From Desulforamulus ferrireducens (GTDB lineage: Bacteria; Bacillota; Desulfotomaculia; Desulfotomaculales; Desulfotomaculaceae): 64,000 bases of DNA. Below the pieces are notes generated by a model. That model saw only the letters and a list, made by a program, of their open reading frames with translations. It had not been told where the DNA came from and did no database searches. A program made the translations under genes and the position numbers. Location: assembly GCF_002005145.1 (NCBI RefSeq), contig NZ_CP019698.1:2108001-2172000 (forward strand), written 5' to 3'. Of the stretch, positions 9,286 to 19,910 are shown piece by piece. Position 1 is the first letter of the stretch, and the number at the start of each line of letters is the position of its first letter.

Positions 9286-9514
9286 AAGTAATAAAATCAC
9301 CTGCTGTTGATTGTTTATTAACACGATTTTTAGAAATATAATAATTTAAACTTTCAATCAAGTGATCTTCATCAAATAAAGTAAAGTATTCATTATCAAA
9401 TTCCTCACTGTCATTAGGTAAGCCTCCAAACCTCTCATATAAAAATTGAATAAATACTTTTTCCTTTGCATTTTTAGGATTCTTTTTATATTCTTTTAAA
9501 CTAAATTGTATCAA
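9286..9514 (-). pseudogene. Tyrosine-recombinase-like protein, 5' part (split by IS)
   Basis: The first 76-89 residues of the interrupted gene. A TTG at 9514, nine bases after GGAGG, is the best start; the frame is open to 9553. It encodes an acidic, helical segment ending ...KQSTAGDFIT, which looks like the start of a core-binding domain. Removing the IS and one AAGT copy joins this frame directly to YITQYFDMLSEKY of the 3' part, giving about 397-410 residues without a stop. Confidence 0.65.
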
Positions 9515-9673
9515 CTCAAAAGACCTCCATATATTTACTGACTCGCTATCCAATTAATTAAAAATTATGACCATATATAATTATTATCTTTTTCAATAAA
9601 TTATAATTACCAATATTTTACCATCTAAATTCTGAGAAAACCTAAAAAAACTGTCGAATATCCATTACAAAAA

Positions 9674-9702
9674 AAGAAGTGAGAATTATCTTCTCACTTC
9701 TT
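9674..9702 (-). terminator. Terminator of the salvage operon
   Basis: Perfect 12-bp stem (AAGAAGTGAGAA and its complement) with a 5-base loop, followed on the minus strand by a run of seven T. It lies 19 bases after the last gene of the operon. Confidence 0.9.
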
Positions 9703-9720
9703 GGCGTTAATGCTCACTTT

Positions 9721-11028
9721 TTACTTATCGCTTCTCAACCTCGCTGCCCGCTCCCTTACTTCGTACATCACACGTTCTTCATCAATGGTCAGTACCACGC
9801 GGTCCAGCATAATAATCTTACCATCGATAATCACGGTGCGTACATCGGAGGAGTTGGCAGAGTAGGCGTTGTTGGCCACCAGGTTGTGTTGGGGGCACAT
9901 ATGGGGTTCTCTGGTATCAATTAGGATAATATCTGCCCGCATGCCCTCTTTAATGAGGCCCACACGATCTCCCAGGCCCATGCACAGGGCTCCGTCGATG
10001 GTGGCCATTTGTAGTGCGCGGTAGGCTGGAATTGCTTCCGGGTTCATGGTGGCAACCTTTTGCAGGAAGGAGCCCACCCGCAGTTCTTCCAGCATATCTA
10101 AATTGTTGTTACTGGCAGTACCGTCGGTACCAATGCCCACTGTGGCTCCTAAATCAATCAGCTTGGTCACCGGTGCAATGCCGCTGGCCAGTTTCATGTT
10201 GCTCTGGGGATTATAGGCAATGCCCATGGCCTTTTGGGCCAGGATTTCCATATCTTCTTCATCCAAATGGACACAATGTGCCGCCAGGACAGGGAACTTA
10301 AATAACCCAAGGCTATCCAAATGTTTTACCGGAGTTTTGCCATACTGTTTTTTAATATCCGCTACCTCGGTCAAGGTTTCTGCCACGTGAATATTAATAC
10401 CCAGTTTGAGCTTGGCCGCTAAATCCATTACCTTATCCAGGTAGTCTGGTGGACAGGTATAGGGAGCATGGGGACCCAGCATTACGGTGATGCGGCCGTC
10501 AGCTTTACCGTTCCAAGTTCTGGCCAAATCCTCGGCTGCCGCTAAGGCTTGATCAGCATTGGGAGAGACACCGATCATGCCGCGGGATAACATCGCCCGC
10601 ATGCCGGTCTGCTCAACTGCTCTGGCCACATCATGCATAAAATCATACATGTCGCCAAAACAGGTGGTGCCGGACTTGATCATTTCCAAACAAGCCAGCA
10701 TAGCTCCCCAATAAATATCTTCGCCGGTCATTTTAGCCTCAAAGGGCCAGATTTTTTCCGATAACCATTGCATTAAAGGTAAATCATCGGCATAGCCCCG
10801 GAGCAGAGTCATCGAGGCGTGGGTATGACAATTGACAAAGCCAGGCATGGCCACCTGCCCGTCAGCCTCAATGATCTCGTCCATATCAAAGGAACCGGAT
10901 GCCGACCCTGGAAGTCCCACATGGGTAATCCACCCGTCTTCTATTAATATTTCGCCGCTATCAATGATGGCGTCCGGGCCTTCCATGGTTAGAATTGTCG
11001 CCCCGCGGATCAGTAGTCTATTCAACAT
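9721..11028 (-). CDS. mtaD: MTA/SAH/5'-deoxyadenosine deaminase (amidohydrolase)
   Basis: Cytoplasmic metal-dependent deaminase that converts 5'-substituted adenosines (methylthioadenosine, S-adenosylhomocysteine, 5'-deoxyadenosine) to inosine forms. The 435-residue TIM-barrel protein shows the amidohydrolase metal ligands: HTH in CHTHASMTLLRG (about 66-68), H in NIHVAE (about 214), H in AAHCVH (about 244) and D in GTDGTASNN (about 301). The name covers several substrate variants; the surrounding SAH and MTA genes support this subgroup over guanine or chlorohydrolases. It is the last gene of a five-gene minus-strand operon. Confidence 0.88.
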   Translation of the reverse strand: MLNRLLIRGATILTMEGPDAIIDSGEILIEDGWITHVGLPGSASGSFDMDEIIEADGQVAMPGFVNCHTHASMTLLRGYADDLPLMQWLSEKIWPFEAKMTGEDIYWGAMLACLEMIKSGTTCFGDMYDFMHDVARAVEQTGMRAMLSRGMIGVSPNADQALAAAEDLARTWNGKADGRITVMLGPHAPYTCPPDYLDKVMDLAAKLKLGINIHVAETLTEVADIKKQYGKTPVKHLDSLGLFKFPVLAAHCVHLDEEDMEILAQKAMGIAYNPQSNMKLASGIAPVTKLIDLGATVGIGTDGTASNNNLDMLEELRVGSFLQKVATMNPEAIPAYRALQMATIDGALCMGLGDRVGLIKEGMRADIILIDTREPHMCPQHNLVANNAYSANSSDVRTVIIDGKIIMLDRVVLTIDEERVMYEVRERAARLRSDK

Positions 11029-11062
11029 TCATCTCTCCTACTCTGCCCCTGTTGGGGTCAAA

Positions 11063-11722
11063 CTATTTTTTAGGCTGACCATAAGAATGGCGATATACCT
11101 GGCTTAATGTTAAAACATCCTGTTCCGGGATAATTTGGGGCTCTCCCAGGTTGCGAGCCAGGGCATAAATTTTCGCTGCTTTCTCCACCACCTGGCAGAC
11201 GGTAAAGGCCTCCTCGACATGGCGGCCAACTCCCACTAGCCCATGATTGGCCATTAACACTGCATAACGATTGCCCAGGGCTGTTACTACGTTTTTCGCC
11301 AACTCTTCTGTCCCAGGCAGGGCATACTCTGCCACTGCTACCGCTCCCCCCACCAGCATGGCAGCATCCTCCACCACCGGTGGGATAGGTTCCCGTACCA
11401 CGGCAAAGGCAGTGGCTGCTTCACTGTGGGTGTGCACCACCCCTGCCACATCACTGCGGGAACGGTAGATGGCTAAATGCAAAGGTGCTTCACTGGAGGG
11501 CTTATGTTCACCCTCCAGTACTTTACCTGTCAGGTCTAATACCACTATATCCGAGGGCCTTAGTTTGGTGTAGTCCATACCGCTGGGCGTAATGACCACC
11601 ACATCTGACTGCGGCACCCGAGCGGAAATATTCCCCCAGGTACCTGCCACCAAACCACCGGCCAACATTTTTTTACCAAGCTCCGCCACCTGCTGTCTAG
11701 CCTCTTGGATTGTCAAACTCAT
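11063..11722 (-). CDS. Class II aldolase (MtnB/fuculose-phosphate aldolase family)
   Basis: A 219-residue zinc aldolase. The metal site is visible as HTHSEAATA (about 95-97) and NHGLVGVG (about 157), with E in SSEAPLHLAIY as the likely acid/base. Class II family members either dehydrate methylthioribulose-1-phosphate (MtnB) or cleave 5-deoxyribulose- or methylthioribulose-1-phosphate to DHAP and an aldehyde. No mtnC/W/D genes of the full methionine salvage path are nearby while mtnA and mtnP are, so I infer the aldolase role (the so-called DHAP shunt). ATG 11722 lies 7-8 bases after CGGAGG. Confidence 0.85.
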   Translation of the reverse strand: MSLTIQEARQQVAELGKKMLAGGLVAGTWGNISARVPQSDVVVITPSGMDYTKLRPSDIVVLDLTGKVLEGEHKPSSEAPLHLAIYRSRSDVAGVVHTHSEAATAFAVVREPIPPVVEDAAMLVGGAVAVAEYALPGTEELAKNVVTALGNRYAVLMANHGLVGVGRHVEEAFTVCQVVEKAAKIYALARNLGEPQIIPEQDVLTLSQVYRHSYGQPKK

Positions 11723-11737
11723 TAATTAGTCCTCCGC

Positions 11738-12994
11738 TTAGGTGGTGTGGTTCCATTCATTAATATAGGCCTGTTGTTCCGGTGTCAGGGAATCAATTTC
11801 CACTCCCAGGGACTTTAATTTAATATTGGCCACCAGGTCATCGATTTCCTTGGGCACCACATAAACTTCCCGTTCAAGTTTCTTAGCATTTTCCAGGACA
11901 TAGCGGGCGCTTAAGGCCTGTAAAGCAAAGGACATATCCATGATTTCCGCCGGGTGGCCGTCTCCCGCAGCCAGGTTAACCAAGCGGCCTTCCGCTAACA
12001 AATAGAGTTTTCTGCCATCGGGCAGGGTAAATTCTTCAATATCCTTTCTGACAATGCGGCGGGAAGTGGCCATGGCAGCTAAATCTGGCTTATTCACTTC
12101 CACATCAAAATGCCCGGCATTGCATAAAATGGCGCCGTCTTTCATTACTTCATAGTGCTTCCGGGCAAAGACATCCTTGCAGCCGGTGGCAGTGATAAAG
12201 ACATCACCCAGTTTAGCCGCTTCTAAACTGTTCATGGGATGGAAGCCATCCATATAGGCTTCTATGGCCTTAACGGGATCAACCTCGGTAACAATTACCT
12301 TGGCTCCCATGCCTTTGGCCCGCATGGCAATACCCTTGCCACACCAACCATAGCCTGCCACCACCACGGTTTTACCGGCGGTAATCAGGTTGGTGGTGCG
12401 CATAATACCAGACCAAACGGATTCCCCTGTGCCGTAACGGTTATCAAAGAGATACTTGCACTGGGCATCATTAACGGCAATCATGGGGAAGCGCAGCTCA
12501 CCTTGTTTAGCCAGGGAACGCAGGCGCAGCACACCGGTGGTGGTTTCTTCACAGCCTCCCATAACCTTGGCCGCTACGTCAGTCCTTTCGGTGTGTAATA
12601 GCTGTACCACATCGCCACCGTCATCAATCACGATGTCCGGCTGGTCGTCAATTAACTTTAACAGATGCTCTTTATATTCTTCATCGGTGGCGTTATACCA
12701 GGAATAGACATTAATACCTGCCACTGCCAGGGCAGCAGCCACATCATCCTGGGTGGAAAGGGGGTTGGAACCGGCAATTGAAACCTCTGCCCCACCGGCC
12801 TTTAATACCTCAGCTAAATAGGCGGTTTTGGCCTCCAGGTGGATACACACTGCCACCCGGTAACCTTTAAAGGGCTGCTCCTTCTCAAATTGTTCCCGGA
12901 TCTTGTTTAAGACCGGCATATGCTGTCTAACCCAGTCAATTTTTAAACGACCGGCAGGGGCTAAATTAATATCTCTAATAATGGATTTGGACAT
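11738..12994 (-). CDS. ahcY: Adenosylhomocysteinase (SAH hydrolase)
   Basis: NAD-dependent hydrolysis of S-adenosylhomocysteine to adenosine and homocysteine. The 418-residue protein has the substrate-domain motifs and the Rossmann NAD site [19 protein letters not shown]. It is shorter than the longest SAH hydrolases, as in archaeal and many clostridial forms. I start at ATG 12994, six bases after AGGAGG, not at the in-frame codon ten residues upstream that would overlap mtnA. The gene sits between the aldolase and mtnA, tying SAH and MTA disposal into one unit. Confidence 0.94.
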   Translation of the reverse strand: MSKSIIRDINLAPAGRLKIDWVRQHMPVLNKIREQFEKEQPFKGYRVAVCIHLEAKTAYLAEVLKAGGAEVSIAGSNPLSTQDDVAAALAVAGINVYSWYNATDEEYKEHLLKLIDDQPDIVIDDGGDVVQLLHTERTDVAAKVMGGCEETTTGVLRLRSLAKQGELRFPMIAVNDAQCKYLFDNRYGTGESVWSGIMRTTNLITAGKTVVVAGYGWCGKGIAMRAKGMGAKVIVTEVDPVKAIEAYMDGFHPMNSLEAAKLGDVFITATGCKDVFARKHYEVMKDGAILCNAGHFDVEVNKPDLAAMATSRRIVRKDIEEFTLPDGRKLYLLAEGRLVNLAAGDGHPAEIMDMSFALQALSARYVLENAKKLEREVYVVPKEIDDLVANIKLKSLGVEIDSLTPEQQAYINEWNHTT

Positions 12995-13004
12995 TTCTGG
13001 CCTC

Positions 13005-14048
13005 CTACTCTTTTTTCTTGCCACATATCTTGGCTAAATTTTCCGCATAGGAAGGATAGACCACACCCATTTCCGTAATGATGGCGGTAACCAAGGAATT
13101 GGGTGTAACATCAAAGGCTGGGTTCCAAACCTGGACACCTTCCGGTGCCATAAGCTGCCCGCCGTGATGGGTTACTTCCTTTGCATCCCTTTCCTCAATG
13201 GGAATTTCATCCCCGGAGGCAAGATTCATATCAATGGTGGACAGGGGTGCTGCCACATAAAAGGGTATGTTGTGGTGCTTAGCCAGCACTGCTAATCCAT
13301 AGGTACCAATTTTGTTAGCCACATCGCCATTGGCGGTGATTCTGTCTGCCCCCACTATGACACAGTCTACTTTCTTTTTGGCCATTAAATAAGCGGCCAT
13401 ATTGTCGGTTATCAAGGTGACGGGAATCCCCTCCTGGACCATCTCCCAGGTGGTCAGTCTCGCCCCTTGCAGCAGGGGTCTGGTTTCATCGGCATAAACA
13501 CTGACATTTTTGCCCTTTTCCTGGGCTGCCCGAATTACACCCAGGGCTGTACCGTAACCGGCGGTAGCCAGCGCACCCGCGTTACAGTGGGTAAGTATTC
13601 TGGCTCCCACGGGAATAAGTTCTTGACCATATTCACCCATGCGGCGGTTGCTCTGAACATCTTCATTGTAAATGGCATGGGCCTCTTCCAGCATAATATC
13701 CAGGAGTTTATTAACCTCTTGCTCCGGTGCAGTGGTCAGCCGCATCATCATTCTCTCCAGAGCCCAGCGCAGGTTAACAGCAGTGGGTCGGGTGGCTCCT
13801 AACTCTTCGGCTATGGCTGACACCTTTGCCAGAAAAGTAGCGCGATCGTTGGCAGCAATTTGTTTTGCCCCCACCACCAAACCATAGGCCGCAGCGGCCC
13901 CAATGGCCGGTGCCCCACGGACGGAAAGGCGTTTAATGGCCTCAGCCACCACTCGGTAATTATCGCATTCAATATATTCTATACTACCCGGTAGTTTAGT
14001 CTGATCCAGCAGTCTTAGTCGGTCATTTTCCCAAATGATGGCCTCCAT
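13005..14048 (-). CDS. mtnA: S-methyl-5-thioribose-1-phosphate isomerase
   Basis: Isomerises methylthioribose-1-phosphate (and 5-deoxyribose-1-phosphate) to the ribulose form. The 347-residue protein has [13 protein letters not shown] (substrate loop), the catalytic cysteine in [10 protein letters not shown] and catalytic aspartate in [17 protein letters not shown]. Start at ATG 14048 with AGGAGTGA upstream. It directly follows mtnP and precedes ahcY. Confidence 0.94.
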   Translation of the reverse strand: MEAIIWENDRLRLLDQTKLPGSIEYIECDNYRVVAEAIKRLSVRGAPAIGAAAAYGLVVGAKQIAANDRATFLAKVSAIAEELGATRPTAVNLRWALERMMMRLTTAPEQEVNKLLDIMLEEAHAIYNEDVQSNRRMGEYGQELIPVGARILTHCNAGALATAGYGTALGVIRAAQEKGKNVSVYADETRPLLQGARLTTWEMVQEGIPVTLITDNMAAYLMAKKKVDCVIVGADRITANGDVANKIGTYGLAVLAKHHNIPFYVAAPLSTIDMNLASGDEIPIEERDAKEVTHHGGQLMAPEGVQVWNPAFDVTPNSLVTAIITEMGVVYPSYAENLAKICGKKKE

Positions 14049-14055
14049 ACTCAGG

Positions 14056-14847
14056 TCACTCCTTATTTAACTTTTCCAAAGCCTCTTGGCACAGACAACC
14101 TCTTTCGGGGTCTATCAGGCTAATGGCCTTCATAGCTAGTTTTCTTAGGTTTTCAGCATTGGCTGCCATTACCTCTAATACTTCCTGGTGGGTTAATTTG
14201 GTGGGAGAAATACCTGCCCCATAGTTGGTCACCATAGAAATATTGGCATAACACATTTCCTTCTCCCTGGCCAAGACCACCTCTGGTACGCTGGTCATCC
14301 CCACTAAATCTCCACCCAGGAGCTTGTACATCTTAACCTCTGCGGGAGTTTCAAAACGGGGACCTTCGGTGGTTACATAGGTACCGTATTTATGGTAGGT
14401 TAAGCCCAATTCTTCAGCCGCCCGGCTCAGAACCTGGCGTAGTTCCGGACAGTAGGGGTCAGTCATATCAATATGGACAACACCCTGTTCCCCACCCTCA
14501 AAAAAGGTATGTTTACGAACCTTGGTAAAATCCAAAAATTGATCGGCAAAAACAAAATGTCCCGGACCCATGTTGAGATTTAAAGAACCCACAGCCGCTG
14601 TGGCAAAGATACTCTTTACCCCCAGCTCTTTCAAAGCGGCAATATTGGCCCGGTAATTAACCAGGTGGGGTGGTACTGAATGACCGGCACCATGTCGGTT
14701 GAGAAAGGCAACCGACTTTCCTTGATAGTCGCCAATCTTTAAGCCCACTTCTCCGTAAGGTGTACTTACCTTTTCATCTCTGATATTGGTTAAAATATTG
14801 GGATCGTAAACGCCGGTTCCCCCAATGATAGCGATACGTACAGACAT
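14056..14847 (-). CDS. mtnP: S-methyl-5'-thioadenosine phosphorylase
   Basis: Phosphorolysis of methylthioadenosine, and usually 5'-deoxyadenosine, to adenine and the sugar-1-phosphate. The 263-residue protein has the nucleoside phosphorylase features IGGTGVYD, RHGAGH, the NYRANI segment and the TEGPRFETPAE loop. Start at ATG 14847 with AAGGGGGAT upstream. First gene of the operon; I see no riboswitch or convincing promoter in the 120 bases upstream. Confidence 0.92.
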   Translation of the reverse strand: MSVRIAIIGGTGVYDPNILTNIRDEKVSTPYGEVGLKIGDYQGKSVAFLNRHGAGHSVPPHLVNYRANIAALKELGVKSIFATAAVGSLNLNMGPGHFVFADQFLDFTKVRKHTFFEGGEQGVVHIDMTDPYCPELRQVLSRAAEELGLTYHKYGTYVTTEGPRFETPAEVKMYKLLGGDLVGMTSVPEVVLAREKEMCYANISMVTNYGAGISPTKLTHQEVLEVMAANAENLRKLAMKAISLIDPERGCLCQEALEKLNKE

Positions 14848-14970
14848 ACTGATCCCCCTTTTTCCACATTATTCTAAAGTTAGCATGGTTTATACAAACT
14901 TGAATTATTCTCTTTGCTGGTTAGGTTTTCCTTCATTAGCATTGTTTTTTTGCTTTTTATTATTAAAACA

Positions 14971-15003
14971 TTAAAAACCCATGCGTTGCACATGGGTTTT
15001 TAA
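14971..15003. terminator. Bidirectional terminator hairpin
   Basis: A perfect 13-bp stem (TTAAAAACCCATG and complement) with a 7-base loop between the DUF1540 gene and mtnP. It ends the DUF1540 transcript on the minus strand. Confidence 0.85.
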
Positions 15004-15012
15004 TGCTACTTA

Positions 15013-15213
15013 CTATTGATGAGCATTTTTGAAGGTCTGGCAGCAGGTTTCATCGCTGCTGTAAGCCGGGGTGGCAGCCAGGCTTTGCAGACTGGCATTG
15101 GGACTAATGCCACCACCCTGAGCGTCATTTTGGACAATGATTTGCTTAGCGGTACATTGGTTATCCTGGCTCCAGTACTTGCAGTTACTAACAGTGCATG
15201 CTACTTCGGGCAT
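15013..15213 (-). CDS. DUF1540 small cysteine-rich protein
   Basis: A 66-residue protein with the DUF1540 pattern: CTVSNCKYW near the N-terminus, a middle CTAKQIIV, and a terminal CCQTF. The six cysteines suggest metal binding; many clostridia have one to several copies, function unknown. Start ATG 15213 lies seven bases after AGGAGG, and the gene has its own terminator, so it is a single-gene unit between two operons. Confidence 0.85.
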   Translation of the reverse strand: MPEVACTVSNCKYWSQDNQCTAKQIIVQNDAQGGGISPNASLQSLAATPAYSSDETCCQTFKNAHQ

Positions 15214-15277
15214 CAAGACACCTCCTTGTTATATGTTAGTCTTATAATTTCATAGAACATCCCAGATTATACAAAAA

Positions 15278-15303
15278 GAACCTTTGGCCAGGGCCAAAGG
15301 TTC
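15278..15303 (-). terminator. Terminator after ftsY
   Basis: An 11-bp stem (GAACCTTTGGC and complement) with a 4-base loop and TTTTTG on the minus strand, seven bases past the ftsY stop. It closes the fatty-acid/rnc/smc/ftsY transcript. Confidence 0.88.
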
Positions 15304-15310
15304 CGGTAAT

Positions 15311-16240
15311 CTATTCATCATCTTTTCTCTTGCCGTACAGGGCATCAATGAAATCTTTGGGGTTAAAGGGCCTTAAATCATCCATTCTCTCCCCAATACC
15401 AATTAGCTTAACGGGTATAGCCATTTCGGTGACAATGGCAGTCACTACACCGCCCTTGGCGGTACCATCCAATTTGGTTAGGGCAATACCTGTGACATTA
15501 ACCGCTTCGCTGAAAATCTTAACCTGGCTAAGGGCATTTTGTCCGGTGGTGGCATCCAGCACCAGCAGTACCTCATGGGGAGCACCGGGCATTTCCCGCG
15601 CCACAATCTTATGCACCTTTCTCAGCTCATCCATCAGATGGCTTTTGTTATGCAAACGACCCGCTGTATCAATTAACAGCACATCCGCCTTTCGGGAGCG
15701 TGCCGCATGCACGGCATCGTAGGCAACAGCACCGGGATCGGAGCCTTCCTGGTGTTTAATAATGTCTACGCCTACCCGCTGCGCCCAAATTTCCAGTTGG
15801 TCAATGGCAGCAGCCCGGAAGGTATCACCGGCAGCCAGTATCACCTTTTTACCTTGCTCTTTATAATTGTGGGCCATTTTGCCAATGGTAGTTGTTTTGC
15901 CAACACCATTGACCCCTACCACCATAATTACCGTGGGGCCCTCGGGATTGGTATTGATGGGTGTAACTTTTTCACCCATCAGATATTCTAATTCCTCCTG
16001 GAAGATATCCTTGAGACGGGAAGCCTCTTGCACATTGCGAGCCTTAACCCCTTTACGCACCCGCTCCACTAACTTCATGGCGGTATTAACTCCCACATCG
16101 GCCTGAATTAATACCTCTTCCAGTTCCTCGTATAACTCCTCATCAATACCCTTGCGGCCGGTAAAAACCTGGTCAATTTTCTCCACAAAGGTCTCTCTGG
16201 TCTTAGTTAAACTTTCTTTTAATCGGCTAAAAAAGCCCAC
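15311..16240 (-). CDS. ftsY: Signal recognition particle receptor FtsY
   Basis: SRP GTPase that docks ribosome-SRP complexes at the membrane for co-translational insertion. The 309-residue NG domain has G1 [10 protein letters not shown] (about 110), the DTFRAAA insert, G3 DTAGR, and G4 [10 protein letters not shown]. The acidic A domain typical of enterobacteria is missing, as usual in Firmicutes. Last gene of the smc block; 82 bases separate it from smc. Confidence 0.96.
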   Translation of the reverse strand: MGFFSRLKESLTKTRETFVEKIDQVFTGRKGIDEELYEELEEVLIQADVGVNTAMKLVERVRKGVKARNVQEASRLKDIFQEELEYLMGEKVTPINTNPEGPTVIMVVGVNGVGKTTTIGKMAHNYKEQGKKVILAAGDTFRAAAIDQLEIWAQRVGVDIIKHQEGSDPGAVAYDAVHAARSRKADVLLIDTAGRLHNKSHLMDELRKVHKIVAREMPGAPHEVLLVLDATTGQNALSQVKIFSEAVNVTGIALTKLDGTAKGGVVTAIVTEMAIPVKLIGIGERMDDLRPFNPKDFIDALYGKRKDDE

Positions 16241-16322
16241 TTTCCGCTACCCCCAGTACTTTACTAATATGATCCAGCCTGTCCCTACTATAATGCCAAA
16301 GAAATGGCCCTGTCAACCGTGG

Positions 16323-19300
16323 TTAGGCCAATCTTTTGCGGTCGCTCTTTTCCTCCAGCGACATGGACAACAGGCGGGTGACACCTGCTTCATCCATGGT
16401 AACCCCATAGAGGGTATCAGCCTGTTCCATGGTGCCCTTACGGTGGCTAATAACAATAAACTGTACTTCTTCCGCTGCCCGGGAAAGATAAGTGGCAAAA
16501 CGATTTACATTAGCCTCATCCAGAGAAGCCTCTATCTCGTCCAGAACGCAGAAGGGGCTGGGCTTATAACGCAGGATGGCAAACAGTAAGGCAATGGCTG
16601 TCAGTGCTCTCTCTCCGCCGGACAGTAAAGACAGATTCTGATTTTTCTTCCCGGGGGGACGAGCCGTTATCTCAATGCCACAGGTGAGTGTATCACCTTC
16701 TGTCAGTGACATGGTAGCCCCGCCACCACCAAAGAGTTGTTGGAAGACCATGCCAAAATTTTCGTTGATCACTTTAAAGGCTGTGGTAAACTGACTGGAC
16801 ATCAGGCGGTTGAGTTCTTCGATTAGCTGTTGCAGAGATTTTTTGCTTTCTTCTAAGTCAGATTTTTGTCGGAGCAAAAATTCATATCTCTCACTAACTT
16901 CTTGATACTCAGCCTCAGCCCCGGCATTAACCGGCCCCAGGTCTGCCATTTGTTCCCTGAGTTCAGCCAATTGGCTGCGGGCCTGTCGCTTACTGCCCAC
17001 CGGCTCCAATGTTAAATCCTCTGGGCTGGCAATACCCAGTTCTGCCAGGCGAGTGGACAGCATTTCCTGTTCGGTCTGCAAGCGGGCCTGTTGTAATTCC
17101 AGTTGATGGATCTTTTCACCGTTTTGTTGCCAGCGTAACTGGCACTCATTTAATGACTCCTCCAGAGCTTTTACTTCGGCCAGCGCAGCTGCCTGTTGTT
17201 CCTGCTTAGACTGTAGCAGTTTCTTGGCATGGGACTGCGCCGCCTCCAGTTCTTGCCCCACTTGGAGCAGCTGTGCTTGTCGTTGCTGTAATTCCTCAGT
17301 TCTTTGGCGGGAATTTGCCAGTGCTTGTTCCAGTGTAGCCCGCGCCTGCTGCCTGCTTTTTAGGTCTTGTTCCAGGCGGCCAACAATTTTTTGCACACCG
17401 ATGTATTCCTGCCTCAATTCGGCTTGGCGCACCTTTTCCAGGTGCACTACATTCTCCAACTGGCCTTTCTTTTCCCTGGCGGCTGCCAATTCCTCTTGGG
17501 TTAAAGCCAGTTGACCCTGCAATTCTGCTAATTCTACCTCCAACTCTGCCAGCTTAACCGCAGCTTGCTCTTCTGTTTGCTGCCACTGTTGCAGTTCCAT
17601 TTCCAGATTGGCTTTTTCCCAATGGCTTTCTTCCCTGCGCCGCTGGAGACGATTTAATTCCTCCTGGGCGCGGCTAACCTCCATCTCGGCAGCTTGTAAG
17701 TCTAATCCCAGAGTAACCAATTGGTCCTGGTACTGTCGCAGATTATCCTGCCATTGCTCCTGCAGCTGTTGTTTTTCTGCCAATATACCTGTCAGTTCAT
17801 TAATCTTATGATGAAGTTGCTGCACTGTATTGGCCAGCTCATCCCGCTCCCGCCGGGTATGCAGCATACCCCCGGTATTACGGGCCTGTCCACCTCCGGA
17901 AAGTGAGCCACCGGGTTGAAACAATTCTCCGGCCAGGGTAACAATCCTTAGTCTTTGCTGTGATTTTCTGGCCACCTCAATGGCATGTTCAATGGTATCT
18001 ACCACCACCAGGCGGCCCAGGAGTAATTCTACCACCTGACGGTACTTGGCATCGGTTTCTATCAGATTAGCTGCCAGACCAAGTACACCTGTTAACCCCA
18101 GGGCTTTTCTTTCCCATTCCCCGGCAGGGGTAGGGCGCAAGGAATCCAGTGGCAAAAAGGTAGCCCTGCCCAGGCCATGTCTCTTAAGAAAGGAAATGGC
18201 CTCCTTAGCCTGCTGGGAGGTCTCACAAACCAAGTTTTGCAAGGCACCACCCAGGGCAGCCTCCAAAGCTGTCTCCAGGCCGTGGGGCACTTTAATGATA
18301 TCCGCTACCGCCCCATGCAGGCCGGTAATTCCCTCTCTGCCCTGTTCCGCTGCCTTTAACAATTCCCGCACCGGCTTCATAAAACCACTATGGGAAGCCA
18401 GATTTTCCTCCAAAACCTTCAGCCGGGAATGCTTAGCCACCATTTCTTCCTTTCTGGCAGCCAACTCATTTTGTAAAGCAGTCAGTTCCCTGGCTAAGTC
18501 CTTAAGTGCTGCTTCCTGCTGTTGCCTTTGCAGTTTAACTTGTTCATTTTTATTTCTTAACTCTGCTGCCTTGTCACAGGCAAGTTCCTTGCTCTCAAGA
18601 AGCGCCTGTTCGTTCTGGCTGGTTTCTTGACTGATTTTTTCCAGGTGTTGCAGTCTTTGCTTTAATTGCTCTTTTCTATCCGCAGCCTGCTGCTTAAGAT
18701 TGCGTTGGTTAGCCACCCGATTCAACTGATCAATTAAATCGGTGTTCAGGTTTTGGAACAGGTCTTGTTTTTCCGCTACCTGTAGCTCCAAATGTTGCAA
18801 GGCTTCATCCTCTGTGGAGGTACCTTGTTCCGCAACAGCCTGCTTGAGAGTTTTTAGCTTCTCCCGTTCCGCTGTCAGCTCCAGATTGATCCTCTGCAAA
18901 ACCTCCTGGGCCTCGCTAATTTCCTGCAGCATTCTCTGCTGTTCAGCAGCATGATGGTTTAGTTGTTCTTGCACCAGCGTTAGTTTGCCGGTATTCTTCT
19001 CTTTCTCCGCTTCTATGCTAAACAGCTTTTCCCGAGCTTGCACAATTTGGCTTTCCAAGGTTTGCAGCAAATTTTTGGCCTGGGCCAGTTTTTCCTGCAG
19101 GGCCGGTCGTTCGTCCACAAAGGCTGTCTTTGCCTGCTGCAACTTTTCGGTAATATCCGCAGCCTTAGCTTGCAAATCATCCCATTCCCTTTTGTAAAGG
19201 GACAATTCCAACTGCCTGGCCTGGGATTGTAGTTTGTTATATAATTTAGCCTGTTCTGCCTGATGGGCCAATGGCTCCAAGCGGCTACCCAGTTCATGAA

Positions 19301-19883
19301 TGATATCAGATACTCTATTTAAATCCTGCTCAGCGGAGGATAATTTTCGTAAGGCTTCTTCTTTACGGTGGCGAAATTTGACAATACCCGCCGCTTCTTC
19401 AATGATATGTCTTCTTTCCTCGGGCCTGCTGCTTAATATTTCATCTACTTTGCCCTGTCCAATAATTGAGTAGGCCCCGCGGCCTAATCCAGTATCCATA
19501 AAGAGAGCTTGGATATCCTTGAGCCTGCAGGGCACCTTGTTGATTAAGTATTCACTTTCGCCAGAACGATAAAGTCGTCTGGTAACAGCTATTTCCTCAT
19601 AGGGCAGGGAAAACAGTTTAGCGGAATTATCCAGAGTTAAGGTCACTTCCGCCAGCCCCACAGCCTTTCTTTTATCGCTGCCGGCAAAAATAACATCCTC
19701 CATGCGCGCCCCTCTCAGAGAGGAAGCCCGCTGCTCCCCTAAACACCAGCTGATGGCATCGGCAATATTACTTTTACCACTGCCGTTGGGACCAACAATG
19801 ACAGACAAACCCGGATGCAATTCCAACTTGATACGGTCACCAAAGGACTTAAAACCCTGTATATCAATTCTTTTTAAACACAA
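16323..19883 (-). CDS. smc: Chromosome segregation ATPase SMC
   Basis: Structural maintenance of chromosomes protein that with ScpA/ScpB organises and segregates DNA. The 1,186 residues show Walker [10 protein letters not shown] at about 32, long coiled coils from about 170 to 500 and 680 to 1,000, the glycine-rich hinge at about 520-670 ([18 protein letters not shown]), the ABC signature [14 protein letters not shown] and Walker [14 protein letters not shown] near the C-terminus. The start is a TTG at 19883 after GGCAGGAG, with short spacing. The order rnc-smc-ftsY is conserved in Firmicutes. Confidence 0.97.
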   Translation of the reverse strand: MCLKRIDIQGFKSFGDRIKLELHPGLSVIVGPNGSGKSNIADAISWCLGEQRASSLRGARMEDVIFAGSDKRKAVGLAEVTLTLDNSAKLFSLPYEEIAVTRRLYRSGESEYLINKVPCRLKDIQALFMDTGLGRGAYSIIGQGKVDEILSSRPEERRHIIEEAAGIVKFRHRKEEALRKLSSAEQDLNRVSDIIHELGSRLEPLAHQAEQAKLYNKLQSQARQLELSLYKREWDDLQAKAADITEKLQQAKTAFVDERPALQEKLAQAKNLLQTLESQIVQAREKLFSIEAEKEKNTGKLTLVQEQLNHHAAEQQRMLQEISEAQEVLQRINLELTAEREKLKTLKQAVAEQGTSTEDEALQHLELQVAEKQDLFQNLNTDLIDQLNRVANQRNLKQQAADRKEQLKQRLQHLEKISQETSQNEQALLESKELACDKAAELRNKNEQVKLQRQQQEAALKDLARELTALQNELAARKEEMVAKHSRLKVLEENLASHSGFMKPVRELLKAAEQGREGITGLHGAVADIIKVPHGLETALEAALGGALQNLVCETSQQAKEAISFLKRHGLGRATFLPLDSLRPTPAGEWERKALGLTGVLGLAANLIETDAKYRQVVELLLGRLVVVDTIEHAIEVARKSQQRLRIVTLAGELFQPGGSLSGGGQARNTGGMLHTRRERDELANTVQQLHHKINELTGILAEKQQLQEQWQDNLRQYQDQLVTLGLDLQAAEMEVSRAQEELNRLQRRREESHWEKANLEMELQQWQQTEEQAAVKLAELEVELAELQGQLALTQEELAAAREKKGQLENVVHLEKVRQAELRQEYIGVQKIVGRLEQDLKSRQQARATLEQALANSRQRTEELQQRQAQLLQVGQELEAAQSHAKKLLQSKQEQQAAALAEVKALEESLNECQLRWQQNGEKIHQLELQQARLQTEQEMLSTRLAELGIASPEDLTLEPVGSKRQARSQLAELREQMADLGPVNAGAEAEYQEVSERYEFLLRQKSDLEESKKSLQQLIEELNRLMSSQFTTAFKVINENFGMVFQQLFGGGGATMSLTEGDTLTCGIEITARPPGKKNQNLSLLSGGERALTAIALLFAILRYKPSPFCVLDEIEASLDEANVNRFATYLSRAAEEVQFIVISHRKGTMEQADTLYGVTMDEAGVTRLLSMSLEEKSDRKRLA

Positions 19884-19910
19884 TGACTCCTGCCCCCTGT
19901 TGTCCGCCGG

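Noticed and set aside
14848-14970. SAM or SAH riboswitch before mtnP
   Set aside because: The region is only about 120 bases, AT-rich, and shows none of the conserved riboswitch cores.
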